From NCBI RefSeq assembly GCF_017562075.2, contig NC_054083.1:1054001-1118000 (forward strand): a DNA stretch of 64,000 nt, read 5' to 3'. The position numbers and the translations under genes were made by a program. Numbering within the stretch: position 1 is the stretch's first letter; each line of letters begins with the position of its first letter. This document shows, one piece after another, positions 10,068 through 23,246 of this stretch. This DNA comes from Anopheles merus. Taxonomy: Eukaryota; Arthropoda; Insecta; Diptera; Culicidae. Below the pieces are notes generated by a model that did no database searches, was not told the DNA's origin, and was given only the letters and a program-made list of their open reading frames with translations.

Positions 10068-11036
10068 CCAAGGTCTTTGAAAAAGAACAGGTCGATGCAA
10101 GGCCCGTTGACCGTTTTCAGCTAGCTTTTGACAGTTTCCTTTCAGTTTCCGACAAACAATGAAAAAGTGTTTACAAACAAACAGATAATCGCTAAAGCGG
10201 AAAAGAAGACAAATTTTATATAAAGAATATTCGAATGCTGCAATTTCCTGCGGCCAATCACTTTTGAAGACATAAGAGGAAGTAATTTGAATCCACTCTG
10301 TATTGAACTATCTCTATCGCTATAGTCTCTATCGCTATCGGCTATCGCTAAATATAAACAATAGCCGGTATCGCGAACAAGTGTACTCATTTTAACAGTC
10401 ATTTAAAGTTTACTTTAGTTTAACCGAGTTCATTGGTTGTTCTTCTTCTTATTCTTCTTCTTCTTATTTGGCACAACAACCGCTGTCGGTCAAGGTCTGC
10501 CTGTACGCACTTAGTGAAGTGAGCTTGGCTTTCAGTGACTTATTGTTACCATAGCAGGATAGTCAGTCCTACGTATGGGGGCACGGTCTATTCGGGACTT
10601 GAACCTATGACGGGCATGTTGTTAAGTCGTACGAGTTGACGACTGTACCACCAGACCGGAACAACCCATTGGTTGTTCATCCCTGTTAAAATAAACGATC
10701 GTTAAAACTGTTAACGACTGATCGATATCGCATATAGGCAAATACACAGAAAAATCGAGCAGTATAATTAAACAACTGTTGATTTCTATCACATGCGCTA
10801 TTGACGCTCTTGACAAAGGCATAGGACCGTCGTTAAAATTAACAAATGAACTCAATGCTGTCGCGATGCCAAACTCGATCCATTTTTAACGACTCTTTTT
10901 TTTATTTTTAACGACTGTGAATTTTTAACCCTTTCTTTCGCGATGCTGGCTAATTCAATTTAACTGTCAAAAATTCCCATTACTTGCTGCAAATTTACCT
11001 CAAATGTATCGATATTTTCTCTTTCAAAGACCTTGG
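10068..11036. mobile_element. 969-bp TIR element carrying a SINE
   Basis: CCAAGGTCTTTGAAAAAGAA at 10068 mirrors the right end (reverse complement CCAAGGTCTTTGAAAGAGAA, to 11036). ACCAAAG at 10061-10067 and 11037-11043 is a 7-bp TSD. Without the SINE at 10443-10666 and one TSD the element would be about 730 bp. No coding frame of note. Confidence 0.7.
10443..10666 (-). mobile_element. SINE200-like SINE
   Basis: On the minus strand it starts with the tRNA-like head, has an A box near GGTACAGTCGTCAACTCG and a B box GGTTCAAGTCCC, and ends with an AAG/AAT-rich tail (10443-10470 here as CTT repeats). The 12-bp TSD CATTGGTTGTTC is at 10431-10442 and 10667-10678. It inserted into the TIR element around it and is therefore younger. 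Confidence 0.85.
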
Positions 11037-11540
11037 ACCAAAGCGGTTGCCATTGTATGAATGTAAACTAAACAGAAAGCATCCAAGCTACCGCTGGAAA
11101 ATAACGCTGATTAGCCTTTACTAGAATTTTATTATAGAGGTTAAAGAGGATATGTTCAAAAACTAATCAAAATCACCAAAAAGGAGGGGGGGCGGACAAA
11201 CACAACTCCATAGCCTCACCCAGCGCCTTATGTTAAAAGTTTCTGCCCATTTAGCCCCAAGCGTAGTTGCTCATTTTGACGCACGTGAAGCATTTTTATA
11301 TTTTTTGTAATATTAGTAAAAATACACATTTAATTTCCTTGCTTTCTTCAGACAAATTGTATAGAAACATCATATCTTTAAAAATTAACCATGTAGAACT
11401 TCCACGCAACCCTGTGACATTGGTTAAAGGTTATTTCAAAGCTGATATTTTCTATGCTACTAAATATTTATATAACATAAATGACTGCGACTCGAAACAA
11501 ATTACAACAAACAAATTAAAACAACTGGCCCTAAGTGACC
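11037..11540. other. No gene seen
   Basis: AT-rich with a short G run near 11184. The 11267-11845 frame is dominated by the microsatellite and is not a gene. Confidence 0.5.
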
Positions 11541-11550
11541 AAAGGGTTGT

Positions 11551-12559
<1,009 letters not shown>

Positions 12560-12975
12560 AACTCGCAAATTGTTGTGGTGCTTAAAAACCGTTAACAAAC
12601 ATTGCGACGATAAAGCTGAATTTTCACAAATCAAACCAAAAAATCGCAATGAGTTCAATCGCTTCAATGTAAAAATGACTAAGGAATCGCTAGCTCACGT
12701 TGGAGGGTTTGCTGTGGAACGCCCAGAGCCCTTATTCGAAGTATTGCACGCAGGACAAGTGACCATGGCCGTGCATAGGACAGCTGAAACTAGAATGCAT
12801 AAAGAATAACTTTATGTTACACAAAGCTTTTGCTTTCGTATTTTGTTAATTACCCATATAGGCTGAGCCGTCTGCATAAGGATGTAAATGTGCATGTTTG
12901 TGCACAACTGTCGCCAAATGTGTGTTCTTCCGGAATGTTACGATTCATCGGTGAAACAAAGGAAGGTGTTCATTA
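12560..12975 (+). repeat. CF1 segment R, diverged and internally deleted
   Basis: It matches the middle and right parts of R (AAACCGTTAACAAACATTGC near 12589; the CGGAATGTTACGATTCATCGG region near 12932). It runs without a hAT insert into the SINE segment at GTTCATTACGGCG (about 12968), i.e. this copy keeps the empty hAT site. Confidence 0.6.
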
Positions 12976-13255
12976 CGGCGATTTTTACTGTGGATGTGCA
13001 TCCTTCCCCCTAACCGCAGCGTATGCAACGGGCAGGAGACAATGTGGCAGTATGCAGTAAGATACCAGGATAGTAGCGGTCCCGCGGCACCGCCATCATT
13101 CCGCACATCTTAACAGCATGCCTGTCGTGGGTTCCAACCGCGTATGAACCGTCCGCCGTAGCAAGGGCAAACTATCCGGCTACTTGGTACTCAAATCCTG
13201 AATAGGCCAACATGAACGCGTAGGCCATAATGACAATTCTGTGAATAAAAATGAA
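12976..13255 (+). mobile_element. SINE200-related SINE (CF1), hAT-free copy
   Basis: It has the segment with TGTGGATGTGCATCC, the GGGCAGGAGACAATGTGGC block, the B-box-like GTGGGTTCCAACCGC and the conserved GTCCGCCGTAGCAAGGGC. It is joined directly to segment R without the MITE, so it shows the pre-insertion arrangement. Confidence 0.6.
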
Positions 13256-13760
13256 CGGCCTTTTTGTATTGCATTTGTCTGTATGTACAGTTTTGCATCA
13301 CGCAATAACTAAAACGTTGATTTGAGCCAAATTTGCCACATAGGCTGGTTATAGTTCAGGGTATGATTTTTTATGCTCCTATTACCCCTACAATCTCTTC
13401 TTCTTCTGCCATTTTCCTTTTTTTGATGGTTTTATCAAAATATAATGATGTCAATATTTTGTTTAAAATGAAGTACTCGAATGATTTTGCTCTAATTTAG
13501 AGAGAAGATCCCTTTTGGTGCTACAGTTTACAGCAAAAAATTTCTTCCTTCCAGGATGTAGGGAAGTGATTGTTTAAAATCTTAATTCTACCAAAAAAAA
13601 CTCCTTTCTCTTCCTTATTTATTTTTTTTTTTTACTTTTTAACCCTTTAACATACCATATCTACAGTTTCTGTGGCAATGAGTCAACTTAATCTTCCAGC
13701 AACTCAACCTGAAACTTTTGTACCCATTACAAATTAAAAATTACAAACTTAATATTTTAC
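13256..13760. other. No gene seen
   Basis: AT-rich, with T and A runs; nothing recognised. Confidence 0.5.
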
Positions 13761-13761
13761 T

Positions 13762-13998
13762 TCTTCTTATTTGGCACAAACACTATTTTTTAAGGCCTGC
13801 ATATTATGGTGCAGTTGTCAACTCGTAGGACTTTACAACATGCCCGTGATGGATTCAAGCCCCAACTAGACCGTGTCGCCATACGTAGGACTGACTATCC
13901 TGCTATGGGGGTGGTAATCCAAAAGTCATTGAAAGCCAACCCCACAAGTAGTACAGACAGGCCTTGACCGACAACGGTTGTTGAGCCAAAAGAAGAAG
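13762..13998 (+). mobile_element. SINE200-like SINE with an inverted fragment at its head
   Basis: 13803-13998 is a near full-length + copy: GGTGCAGTTGTCAACTCG (A box region), GGATTCAAGCCCC (B box region) and an AAGAAGAAG tail. Directly before it, 13762-13800 is the 3' end of a minus-strand copy (CTTCTTCTTATTTGGCACAA). This may be a 5' inversion or an insertion of one SINE into another. Confidence 0.7.
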
Positions 13999-14072
13999 AA
14001 AATCAATAACCTTTAATTGACACAAAAACACATTCCAAAACCAAATGTACCAAACCCATAACATCTATCGAG

Positions 14073-14320
14073 TATAAACAAAACCAATTCCGATCGCGGC
14101 ATAACAGATTCGTTCGGACTGTCAAGATAGGACGTTATGCTGCCCAAAAACTTCGCCTTCCAACTTATTTCAAGAGTTTAGTTATGTCCTCCTTCCAAAG
14201 TAAAGCTTCTAAACTCCATCGTTTCCAGTAAGGAAAACCCTTTCTGGGTTTTTATGATCGCCTGGACGATCAAGTGTTGAAACGTCCGCTTCGAACAAAT
14301 GTCACCTCGTCTACCTCGAT
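14073..14320 (+). repeat. dispersed repeat G, copy 1
   Basis: It begins at TATAAACAAAACCAATTCCG and includes TTAGTTATGTCCTCCTTCC and GATCGCCTGGACGATCAAGT. It aligns with 28742-28960, though diverged. The TATAAA start hints at an LTR or promoter-bearing repeat, but no TSD or paired copy was found. Confidence 0.45.
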
Positions 14321-14749
14321 ACATGTCAGCGAAATCCTGACCTACCGCAACGGTACTCGTTGATCGATGTACAGTTGTATCGTATGTACGCTTATCAGAT
14401 TACATGGCGACCGTAACTATCTAAAACCGAACATACTGCACTGGTTTAACCGCTTCATTCGTAACGCCTTAGGAGATGGAAAAGCTTTAATCTTAGCAAT
14501 TGTCATCTGATTACCACAGGCATGATTACCACAAAAAGGATTACACGTCTCTTGATATCACTTATGTTATCATCCTTGTTACAGAGTATAACTCACACAT
14601 TAATGAAGGCCTTGCGTACATCAAATGGTTATGTGGAATCGGGACTGGGTTATTTATTTATTTATTTATTTGTATATACTTGTCCACCGCGTTTGGCTCA
14701 ACAAGGGATAGATATAAAATACGATAATATCTCAAATGCTAAACTAATG

Positions 14750-15230
14750 CTAGTGGACGTTCATACAATAAAAAAAACGAAGGGCTTCATTAAGAATATT
14801 AGAAGATAAGTTCAAATCAAAATTAGAGTAGTAAGAATTGAATTGGTTCATTTGGTGTGTAAATATTATTGTGCGTTTCACTTGTACAAAACTTGTATGT
14901 CTTGAAAACAGGTGAATATTTATTTTATTAAGTAGTCTTGGCGCATCTATTTCACCGTCTAGCAACATGCTCAAAGTAATCACTTTCGCCTTTTCATATA
15001 CCGTGTTGGGTCATATTTTTTTCTACTTTTTCAATTCGTTTAATCCAGCGATCTGCATAAGGACACCACACTACATAAGAGAACTGTAATATAGAACGAA
15101 CGTGACTGACAAACATAATTTTTATACACATAGGATCATTAAATTCACTCGTCATTTTACGTACCAATCCAAAAGTTCTATTGGCTCTACTTATACCATA
15201 ATTCAGCTACGTTCGAACCACGCGCCCCTA
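14750..15230 (-). pseudogene. jockey-like LINE remnant (C-terminal RT region)
   Basis: On the minus strand, about 15220-15030 gives NRTFGLVRKM, MCIKIMFVSHVRS and SYVVWCPYADRWIKRIEKV. This is the region after the RT core in jockey-type elements, where the usual text is like 'YCSPVWCP...RIE..Q'. After a frameshift, 14983-14750 gives SMLLDGEIDAPRLLNKINI, the typical C-terminal 'LLNGEIDSPxLLSxI' stretch. Decayed. Confidence 0.6.
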
Positions 15231-17050
15231 CCATTGCACAATTGGCATTTGCCGGGATGAAATTCAAAAAATCGACTTTGTAATAGCGCAAATCCACAGA
15301 ATAGGTTTTAATACTTAGGGTTACATTAAAAAAATACCAAATATGAGTTCTTTATCTTTTCTCTTTCTCTAGAATAGACCTCTCAAATTCGAGACTTGTT
15401 AAAAAACGCAGAAAAATCATCACTTTTTTGGAAAACTTTGAATCTTGGTAACTTTTTCAAATATGAACCGACTTTGATTAATTTATGCATTTAAAAAAAG
15501 ATAATTAGTCAGCTTTATAAATACATAAAATATTTTGAGCTAAGTTAATTTTATGCTAAAATATACGATGATAATTAAACTCTACTGAAAATTTCCGTCC
15601 TTATAATTTTTGACTTGGTGCCATTATGAAAGAGGCGTAGAGTGGCGTTGTCTCATATATGTCACATAATAGTGTTGTATATATATATAATCTGCGAAGA
15701 AATATTCTGTAAAAGTTTGCAAACGCGAATGTTATTGAAGTTTTTTTCACATCAACTTTTTATAGAATTTCGTGTATTCTACAATAATATATTCTATGTG
15801 ATTTTGATCACTTTTTATTTCAATTTAGTAAGCTTTTAACTTAGTAAGTAACTTTTAGTTCATGTAGTTATCTTATATGTTAGTTTTTATTCTAAGCTAA
15901 CTTTATTATTAAATATAATAAAGCAAACCAGATCCAGAAACTTTGGTCCTACCCCAGATTATGGACGTATGTAAGGAAAATAATTGTAAAATTATAGGCA
16001 TAACAGGAAAACACTATGAATGCACAAGCATCTTTTGGCGGTTTGCGAGAAGAAACTCCCAAAAGTCATGACAAACTAATTATTGGGATAGAGGGGAGTA
16101 TGCTATAAATAATATTTTACAAGAATGAAAATGCATCCAACCATTTTGAATAATGAGCCGTATTCATCTGCTTCGTTAACCAGTTCAATATCAGTAGCTA
16201 AACGCACTAAAATAAGGACAGAGTTCAACTTTACCTTGTACCTATCGTTGAAACAAGCGCAGCTAATTCTGATTTTGTAGGATAGTTGTAAAACCACGAA
16301 CATCAGCTTTTTATTTTTATTATCCCTTCTGAAGAGCAGTGCAGGACTTCGAAAAGTATTGGATGAATATTGTGTGATATCAATGCATAGGAAAATGTGT
16401 AATTTCTATTTTTTTAAACAACAGATTTAAAATTTTAACCTTCAAGCACAAACAACGTGAGCTACTTTTCCTTACGAATTTGGGAACTACTTTATTTCAA
16501 TGTACCTGCTTTATCTAATTATTTAAATGTCTTTATTAATGTCTTCAAAAATGAGAACTAGACGTCAGGAGCTTGTAATAGCATCCACCTAAGTTACATA
16601 TGTATATTTTAATACTTATAGTGATGATATTAAATATTAAAAGTGATGAGAATTAGCTACAGTTGTCCTATACAAAGCAGAAAATATTGTCTTGTTCAAA
16701 ATTATTTTGTTTGGTTCATATATTATGGAACAATACAGTATATTTTAAAATGGTTTATACTAAAAGAAACAACAAATAAAAGAAAAGAAACATACTCAAT
16801 TAATAAAACTAATCAAAATTCCCTTAAAACACTATTTTATGTAGCGCCACCTGGTGGTATGGATGCTAACTACAAAAAAATGTAATTTACTATCATAATA
16901 CTTGACTACAAACGATAAAAACTACCAATTTCTGCAAAAATAATTTTATCCCGAAATTTGTTCTTAACTGCCCATTGTGTATTGAATCGCTCGCCGCTAC
17001 GATTGAATCGATCGTTGCTAGCATCGAATGGTGCGCCGTGTCATCGAATG
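15231..17050. other. No gene seen; AT-rich
   Basis: Long AT-rich stretch with only short frames. No repeat family of this window and no motif recognised. Confidence 0.5.
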
Positions 17051-17059
17051 GTGCGCCCC

Positions 17060-17400
17060 TACCACCGTGCACGCTACAACAAAGATGGACAAGATGCGGT
17101 GCTAGGCCGTCGCTGCCGTGCTTTAGGACAACTAAAGGAATGCATTCTGGACCTGGACAGCAGGCCAGTTTAAGCTTTTTGAGCGCTAAAAGAAAGGATT
17201 TCTCGTTTCCTTGAATATTTATCCTATTTAGTACTTGAACAGGTATATGCTGGATGCCGTGATTGATATCCTTGATAGAGGGCACACGACTATCATAAGC
17301 ATCTGAGAATCGGCATGCTAATATATTAGCAAAGTCAAGATCATTGCTAGCTACTTTTCTCTTAAAGCGAATTTTATTCGGTAACTTACTTTTTGATTTC
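17060..17400 (-). pseudogene. LINE remnant, pre-RT region
   Basis: Within a 231-codon minus-strand frame (16893-17588) only the middle resembles anything. ANILACRFSDAYDSRVPS and CCPGPECIPLVVLKHGSD recall the 'FANxFAxxF' and 'GPDxIPxxxLK' segments before the RT core of jockey-like elements (compare 36283-36971, where the same segments are clearer). The rest of the frame is unrelated DNA, so it is not one protein. Confidence 0.5.
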
Positions 17401-17545
17401 TGCTGTACTCCATGTAACCCTTTTCGTGGCCGGGATAACGGCCTGGCAGACGAAGGCGCGAGACCGTGAGCGGTTTCGGACACTCCTGAGGCAGGCAAGA
17501 CCGCAAAGCGGTTGTAGCGCCGAATAAGTAAGTAAGTAAGAGCAT
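17400..17545 (+). mobile_element. retroelement 3' end with AAGT tail
   Basis: A GC-rich 130-bp segment ends in AATAAGTAAGTAAGTAAG (about 17522-17540). A simple-repeat tail like this marks the 3' end of LINEs or SINEs. It has the opposite orientation to the LINE remnant beside it, so the two are separate insertions. Confidence 0.45.
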
Positions 17546-17964
17546 AGTACACTGTTTGTTTACGTTTGAAAGCTGGTTCCTTCGTCACTGATGGCTATTC
17601 ATTTGAAAAATACTAATGGTAATTATTCACTGATTATAAGTAAAACCTCCGAATATTCATTTGAAACAAGCATTTTACCATTAACATGGAAGTTCGAATA
17701 TTAGTTGCAAACAAGGATTTCATAACCAACAAGGAACCATGAAAATTCACTGATAACAAGGATATTACGAGCAGTCAGTGAATAATTACATTTTATTAGA
17801 ATTTTACGAACGAATTCCTATCGGTGAAGAAGGAAGCATTTTGCAAATGTATACAAACAGTTAACTATGCTCTACCTATCATAAATCCAATGGTAGTAGT
17901 ACACGATTCGATCGAAGTGGCACAGGATTCGACCGTAGTGGAACGCGATTCAACCATACCCGGT

Positions 17965-18714
17965 GTGCAAAGCGACGGAAGAAATCATGGCGTTCGGAGA
18001 ATTCTCTCATGCCTGCTTTTTCTCTCCAACGGCCAATTTGTCAAGCAGCCAGTCGAGCTACCCGTCCGCCTGAGCGGCTACGCCTCATACCCCTCGCCTG
18101 AGCGGCTCCGCCTCATACCCCTCGCCTGAGCGCGCTGTCGAAGGTTTGGATGTGTTGGTGCGTCAGACGGCCAATCGCTGTCAGCCGTCGTCCGTGCTTT
18201 TTCCCTCCGTCTCGCGTCTGGACAATGCTCATGAGTTGCTGTGGCGCTTAAAAACCGTTAACAAACATTGCGGCGTTGAAGTTGCATTTTCACAAATCAA
18301 ACCAAAAAGCGCAATGAGTTCAAACGCTGCAATGTAAAATTGACTACGGAATCGCTAGTTCACGCTGGAGGGTTTGCTGTGCAACGCGCAGAACCCTTAT
18401 TCGCTATTACACGTTCAGCCCGGCGCAGATTTTCATCAACAATCCGTTCCGCCGGCATCTAGAACGCAAGCTGATTGTGAAACCGGCATACTGGAGAGTT
18501 CACTGGCAGTCCCTGTGGCCTGCCATCGAACTGAACGTGCTAAGCATTAATCATAACTTTGTTACACTATGCTTTTGCTTTCGTATGTTGTGGATTACAC
18601 ATATATGCTGAACCGTCTGCGCATGGGTGTGAGTGTGTGTGCAGCACTTTCGCCAAATGTGTTTTTATCCGGAATGTTATGATCGATCGGTCAAAGAAAG
18701 GAAGGTGTTCATGA
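17965..18714 (+). repeat. CF1 segment R, most complete copy
   Basis: It starts at GTGTGCAAAGCGACGG and ends at GTTCATGA (18707-18714), the left TSD of the MITE. A local triplication with GCCTGAGCGGCTCCGCCTCA (about 18066-18133) is unique to this copy. Frames at 17824-18129 and 18146-18337 are not conserved in the other copies. Confidence 0.65.
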
Positions 18715-19054
18715 CAGCGGCGGAGGTGAATCGGGGGCCCTAGGCGGAAAGACGAGTTGAGGCCCCTGTAAATGGTAACTGATGACCGGGAGGAGGGGGT
18801 CCTGGTACACTATACTTAAATTTCCGGCGTGGAGGGGGGGGCATCCATGTGACTCCTAAAAAAAATATTTTTTTACCGGCATGGAGGGAGGGGATGGATG
18901 GAAGGTGCAAATGTTTCTCCAGCCACGGTGCCACAATGACCATCTTTCCGGGGTCCTTGTCGCTAATACTCTATCCACTTGTAGACATACGGTATAGTAC
19001 AGACTACAGATCTTCGGCGACCGCGTAGTCCGCCTACCGTTAGATCCGCCGCTG
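18715..19054 (+). mobile_element. 340-bp hAT-like MITE, complete
   Basis: TIRs CAGCGGCGGA (18715) and TCCGCCGCTG (to 19054) are perfect over 10 bp. TSD GTTCATGA is at 18707-18714 and 19055-19062. The copy at 12968 shows the corresponding empty site (GTTCATTACGG). Sub-terminal CCGCCTACCGTTAGATCC resembles the TIR region of the larger hAT-like element at 25536-29624, so both may use the same transposase. Confidence 0.8.
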
Positions 19055-19366
19055 GTTCATGACGGTGTTTTTTTGTTGTGAAGGTGCATCCTTCCCCCTG
19101 CCTGCAGCCTATGCTTTGGGCAGAAGACAATGTGGCAATATACAAGTTGCCCGTAGGATAGGAACGGGCCCACGGCACCGCCATCATTCCGTACATCTTA
19201 ACATCACGCCCGTCGTAGGTTCTAACCGCTTATGAACCGTCCGCCGTAGCAAGGGCTGACTATCCGGCTACGTGGTATTCAAATTCTGAAAAAGCCTGCA
19301 CGATCGTGTAGGCCGTAATGCTAATAGCAATAATAATAATAATAATAAGAAGAACTTAGCATAACA
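19055..19366 (+). mobile_element. SINE200-related SINE (CF1, best copy)
   Basis: It runs from TSD GTTCATGA through the GACAATGTGGCAATATACAAG head, GTAGGTTCTAACCGC (B-box-like) and GTCCGCCGTAGCAAGGGC to an AATAATAATAAGAAG tail. It shares the middle 90 bp and the tail type with SINE200-like copies in this window. Confidence 0.6.
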
Positions 19367-20163
<797 letters not shown>

Positions 20164-20200
20164 CGCACGCACACATGAACGTATGCGCGAGCAGCATAAC

Positions 20201-20820
20201 ACGCGAGCACGCACTTACGAAAGCGCGAGTTAGCGGAACTATCACTTCGGATTGTAGAGAAGTTAAGAGAAACGAAAGCTTCCTTCTTCTTAGGCGGTTA
20301 GGCTGAGAGTGCCGTCCTTTTGCTTTATTCAGATTTAAATATAAGTTTCGTGTTCCAAAGGGATCGGGTGATGAAAGGAAGGTGTTAACTCGGAGGAGAA
20401 TTTCGGATAAAGTCTTGCGCGTTTCTTTCTGTTTTCTAAGCTACCAATAATTACCAATCTTATAACGACGATTTGCCAGAGAAGAAGAGGACGAAAAGCC
20501 TTTTCGCCATCTATTTATTAAATCTAAAACGCTAGTGATGTCAGCGTAAACAAGTTCAAAATATGAACGGATTTGTTCCGATCCGTTCCGAACTGCTCGA
20601 CTCCAGCAGTTGCTCCAACAGAAGGATATAGAGAAAGGACGTAGATAACGGTGATCGTCCGGATGACGATGCTATGTTGGTTTAGGATTGATACCGTTGA
20701 AGGGATGCAGAATCAGGTACGGACGCTCGATCGACCGGATGACGATGCTTTTGTTGGTTTGGGTCTTATACTGTTGAACAGTTTTGGTAACTGTATCAAT
20801 GATTCTGCGTTGTTCCGATA
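20201..20820. repeat. Unassigned repeat DNA with a 44-bp direct repeat
   Basis: CCGGATGACGATGCTATGTT at about 20658 and CCGGATGACGATGCTTTTGT at about 20735 start an imperfect direct repeat of about 44 bp. GCTAGTGATGTCAGCG near 20533 recalls the TAGTGATG end of the hAT element at 8512. No gene seen. Confidence 0.4.
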
Positions 20821-21040
20821 ACTCGCGCACGCAAGCACGCACCACCAAAGGCGCGCTCGCGAGCACGCACCCCCGAAGGCGCGCTCGCGAGCACGAGCCC
20901 TCCCCCCCCCCACTCTCGCATGATCGGTTATGGCTACCTTATCGGATTGCTGGTTCAGCTATCTTGCAGCGCATCCTCATCTAAAGCGCCGGGGGGGTGG
21001 GAATCGCGATATGATAGAGTGAACGGTCACTTTCCCCGTG

Positions 21041-21102
<62 letters not shown>

Positions 21103-21762
21103 GTCGAGACCCGAAAACTCGAGACAGATTTCGGCACATTAAAAAAATTATTGCCACTATACACTGTGTTACATGATGCTTAGAAGGTCGTTGAAGCATC
21201 ACACATGTTCAAATTAAAAAATATTAGATTAGTGTTAGACGTTCTCCTACGCTTGTTTTAAATAGGCTTCTTCGCCCTCGATTGGCACGGGCATCGAATG
21301 GTCTCATCAGCAGCGGCTCGAAATAAAATAAACGATCAATACACCGATAACACTTTGAATCTCAAACCAACCTCTCCCGCATCGTCTCAAGGCCACAAAC
21401 AAATTAATATATGCTAACACCCACCAATAACAATACATAACCGCAATACACATACATATATGAATCAACGCATACACCACAACACCCAACCAGGGGGGGG
21501 GCGGTAGGCGAAGGCAGAAGCTCTAGTAAGGCAAGGCAGGGGGAAGGAAGAGCGAGAAGAAGCGGACGAAAAAATGGGCACCAATATTTTTGATTTTTTT
21601 TACCTTTTTTTTTGCTCCGCCGCCTAAAACAGTTCGTCTACTTCGCCAACAGAGGGCGCCAAACCTGCGCAGGCCTGCGCATGAATCGCTGAAGTCCCGC
21701 GCGGGGATCGGGCCAAAATCTGCGCAAATTCGAGCAGTTTCCTGCGCAGGAAATTTACCAAC
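20821..21762 (-). repeat. CF1 segment P, long copy
   Basis: It is the inverted counterpart of 38036-38700. Shared blocks: GAGTGAACGGTCACTTTCCC (21019), a GT microsatellite (about 21041-21104), TTCGGCACAT, CACCACAACACCCAACC (21476) and the palindromic AATTCGAGCAGTTTCCTGCG (21727). It carries a solo LTR at 21192-21381 that the 38-kb copy lacks. Confidence 0.65.
21192..21381 (-). mobile_element. 190-bp solo LTR (gypsy A type)
   Basis: It starts TG, ends CA, and is flanked by TCGT at 21188-21191 and 21382-21385. The 38-kb copy of segment P reads straight across one TCGT (complement at about 38420), giving the empty site. In reverse complement the LTR starts TGCGGGAGAGGTTGG and has TATTTAAA, a possible TATA element. 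A 35-bp piece of the same LTR starts gypsy A at about 45436, at the same site. Confidence 0.75.
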
Positions 21763-22044
21763 ATCTGGAAATTCTAATGCATCGTTGAATTCCGATGACA
21801 TGCGAAGCATAGGATGACCCTGACCAAGGTTATTACGCGTGGGGGGGGGGGGGGGGGGGGGGGTGCGCAGATGGAAATTGAATCGCAGTGTTGGGGAGGG
21901 AGCGAATAGGTTGACTCGACTTAAGAGTGCGGGAGAGTCGATCTCGCTGTTGAGAAGCCGGAAGATAAAAACGCACTGCGCATTTCGACGCCGTTTGCTG
22001 AGTATTTCAAGTCCGAGAAGCAGACACCGCTGATGGTAGGAAGG
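21762..22044 (-). pseudogene. jockey-like LINE, 3' part (block 3 of 3)
   Basis: The minus frame gives RCLLLGLEILSKRRRNAQ, LLNSEIDSPALLSRVN and HPMLRMSSEFNDALEF, the C-terminal end of a jockey-type RT protein. It continues block 2 (30823-31888) in frame if gypsy C and one copy of its TSD are ignored. A G/C homopolymer of over 20 bp (about 21841-21863), read as Pro codons, is probably an expansion. At about 21762 it runs into segment P without a stop codon or A tail, so the 3' end is lost. Confidence 0.75.
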
Positions 22045-22049
22045 CCTAG

Positions 22050-22293
22050 TTTTGTGTTCTTTGGTTAAAACGTATATTTCTAAAAGTAACACATTAAAAT
22101 ATTAGTATAATATAAATAAACAACACGATATATTAAAACGGTAAGGAAGCGATACTGTCTCGTCGACGGTCGGTACAGGAGAGAGCCTTTCTCCCGTTCG
22201 CTCTCCAGCATCCCGGTGCACACGTCATCAAGGTGACCAGCAACTGTCACCTATGAGAGGCACATATTTCGTGGTAAACACAGGCTCCCAACA
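22050..22293 (-). repeat. gypsy C 3' LTR
   Basis: It matches 30562-30816 apart from a short extra segment there. On the minus strand it starts TGTTGGGAGCC and ends in GAACACAAAA. The outside base run CCTAGT (22045-22050) equals 30817-30822, so the TSD is 5-6 bp (the exact LTR edge is uncertain by a base or two). A purine tract AAAGAAGGGGGGA at about 22294-22306 precedes it and is the expected plus-strand primer. Confidence 0.8.
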
Positions 22294-22304
22294 TCCCCCC
22301 TTCT

Positions 22305-23246
22305 TTAGATTCGCTTGTACGCTGCCATCCACTGAGGTGATCTTCGAACCCGCGAAGATCGACGTAGAGGTTGTACAGGCGAAGGCGTGCCACTGTCAGC
22401 CGTTTCAAACCCTGGCGAGGTCGGTGACGCTTTTGCAGACCGCTGCGATGATGATGACGATGAAGTTGGGGACGATGACAATGGGGCTAGAGACGATGAC
22501 GATGACGGTGAAGCTGGGCACGATGACGATGGTGATGACGATGACGATGAAGATGGGGACGATGATGATGATGATGATGATGATGACGTTGGGCACGATG
22601 ATGATGAAGAAGACGTACAATCTTTTGCAGTTTCTGAGAGACTAGAAGTTTGATAAGCGTCTGGATAGTGGACTTCCTCAACCATGTTCCATGCATCTAA
22701 CAACACATTCAAAGGCAACGACGTATTTGAAGTGTTATCCAGCTGGGCTGCGACCATACTGGTGTTATTTCTATCAACTCGTTTCTGCAACTGGTTAACG
22801 TGTGAACGTATCTTCCTGTTTTGCTCAATAGTTACTTCATACATCACTCTACCGATGCGTCCGCTGATCATACCTGGAACCCATCTCCAGCTATTCCGAC
22901 GATATTGCTTTGCATACACCAGGTCGTTCATCTTAAATTTTCTCGGATTACCTTCTGATACAGGATCTAATCTTTGTGGTGGACGTAGCAGTTCCAAGCA
23001 AGTTCTTATCTTTCGGCTGAACATCAATTCAGCAGGCGATTTCTGCTCCAACAGTTTGCTCGGCGTACTCCTGTATGTCAATAGAAAGGTATCTAATGCT
23101 TCTGATACGCTACTTCCCCCTTCTCTTATCTTCTTAAGCGCCCTTTTGAAGGTGTCGACGAACCTTTCCGCCTGTCCGTTCGACTGCGGATGAAAGGGTG
23201 CCGTACGGATATGCTCAACACCATTTGTGTTACAGAATCCTTGCAA
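22305..23246 (-). pseudogene. gypsy C integrase, C-terminal part with poly-Ser tail
   Basis: 313 codons. HPQSNGQAERFVDTFKRAL holds the third catalytic Glu of the DDE core; LTYRSTPSKLLEQKSPAEL follows. MNDLVYAKQYRRNSWRWVPG and RIGRVMYEVTIE form the C-terminal chromatin/DNA-binding region. From about residue 205 a run of Ser/Pro with over 50 Ser comes from a GAT/GAC-type triplet array on the + strand. It ends a few bases before the 3' LTR. A one-base shift near 23236 separates it from the rest of integrase. Confidence 0.85.

Noticed and set aside
16893..17588. 231-codon minus-strand frame as one gene
   Set aside because: Only its middle resembles a LINE; the rest is unrelated sequence that happens to be open.
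22387..22653. Asp-rich + strand frame
   Set aside because: Antisense shadow of the poly-Ser integrase tail.
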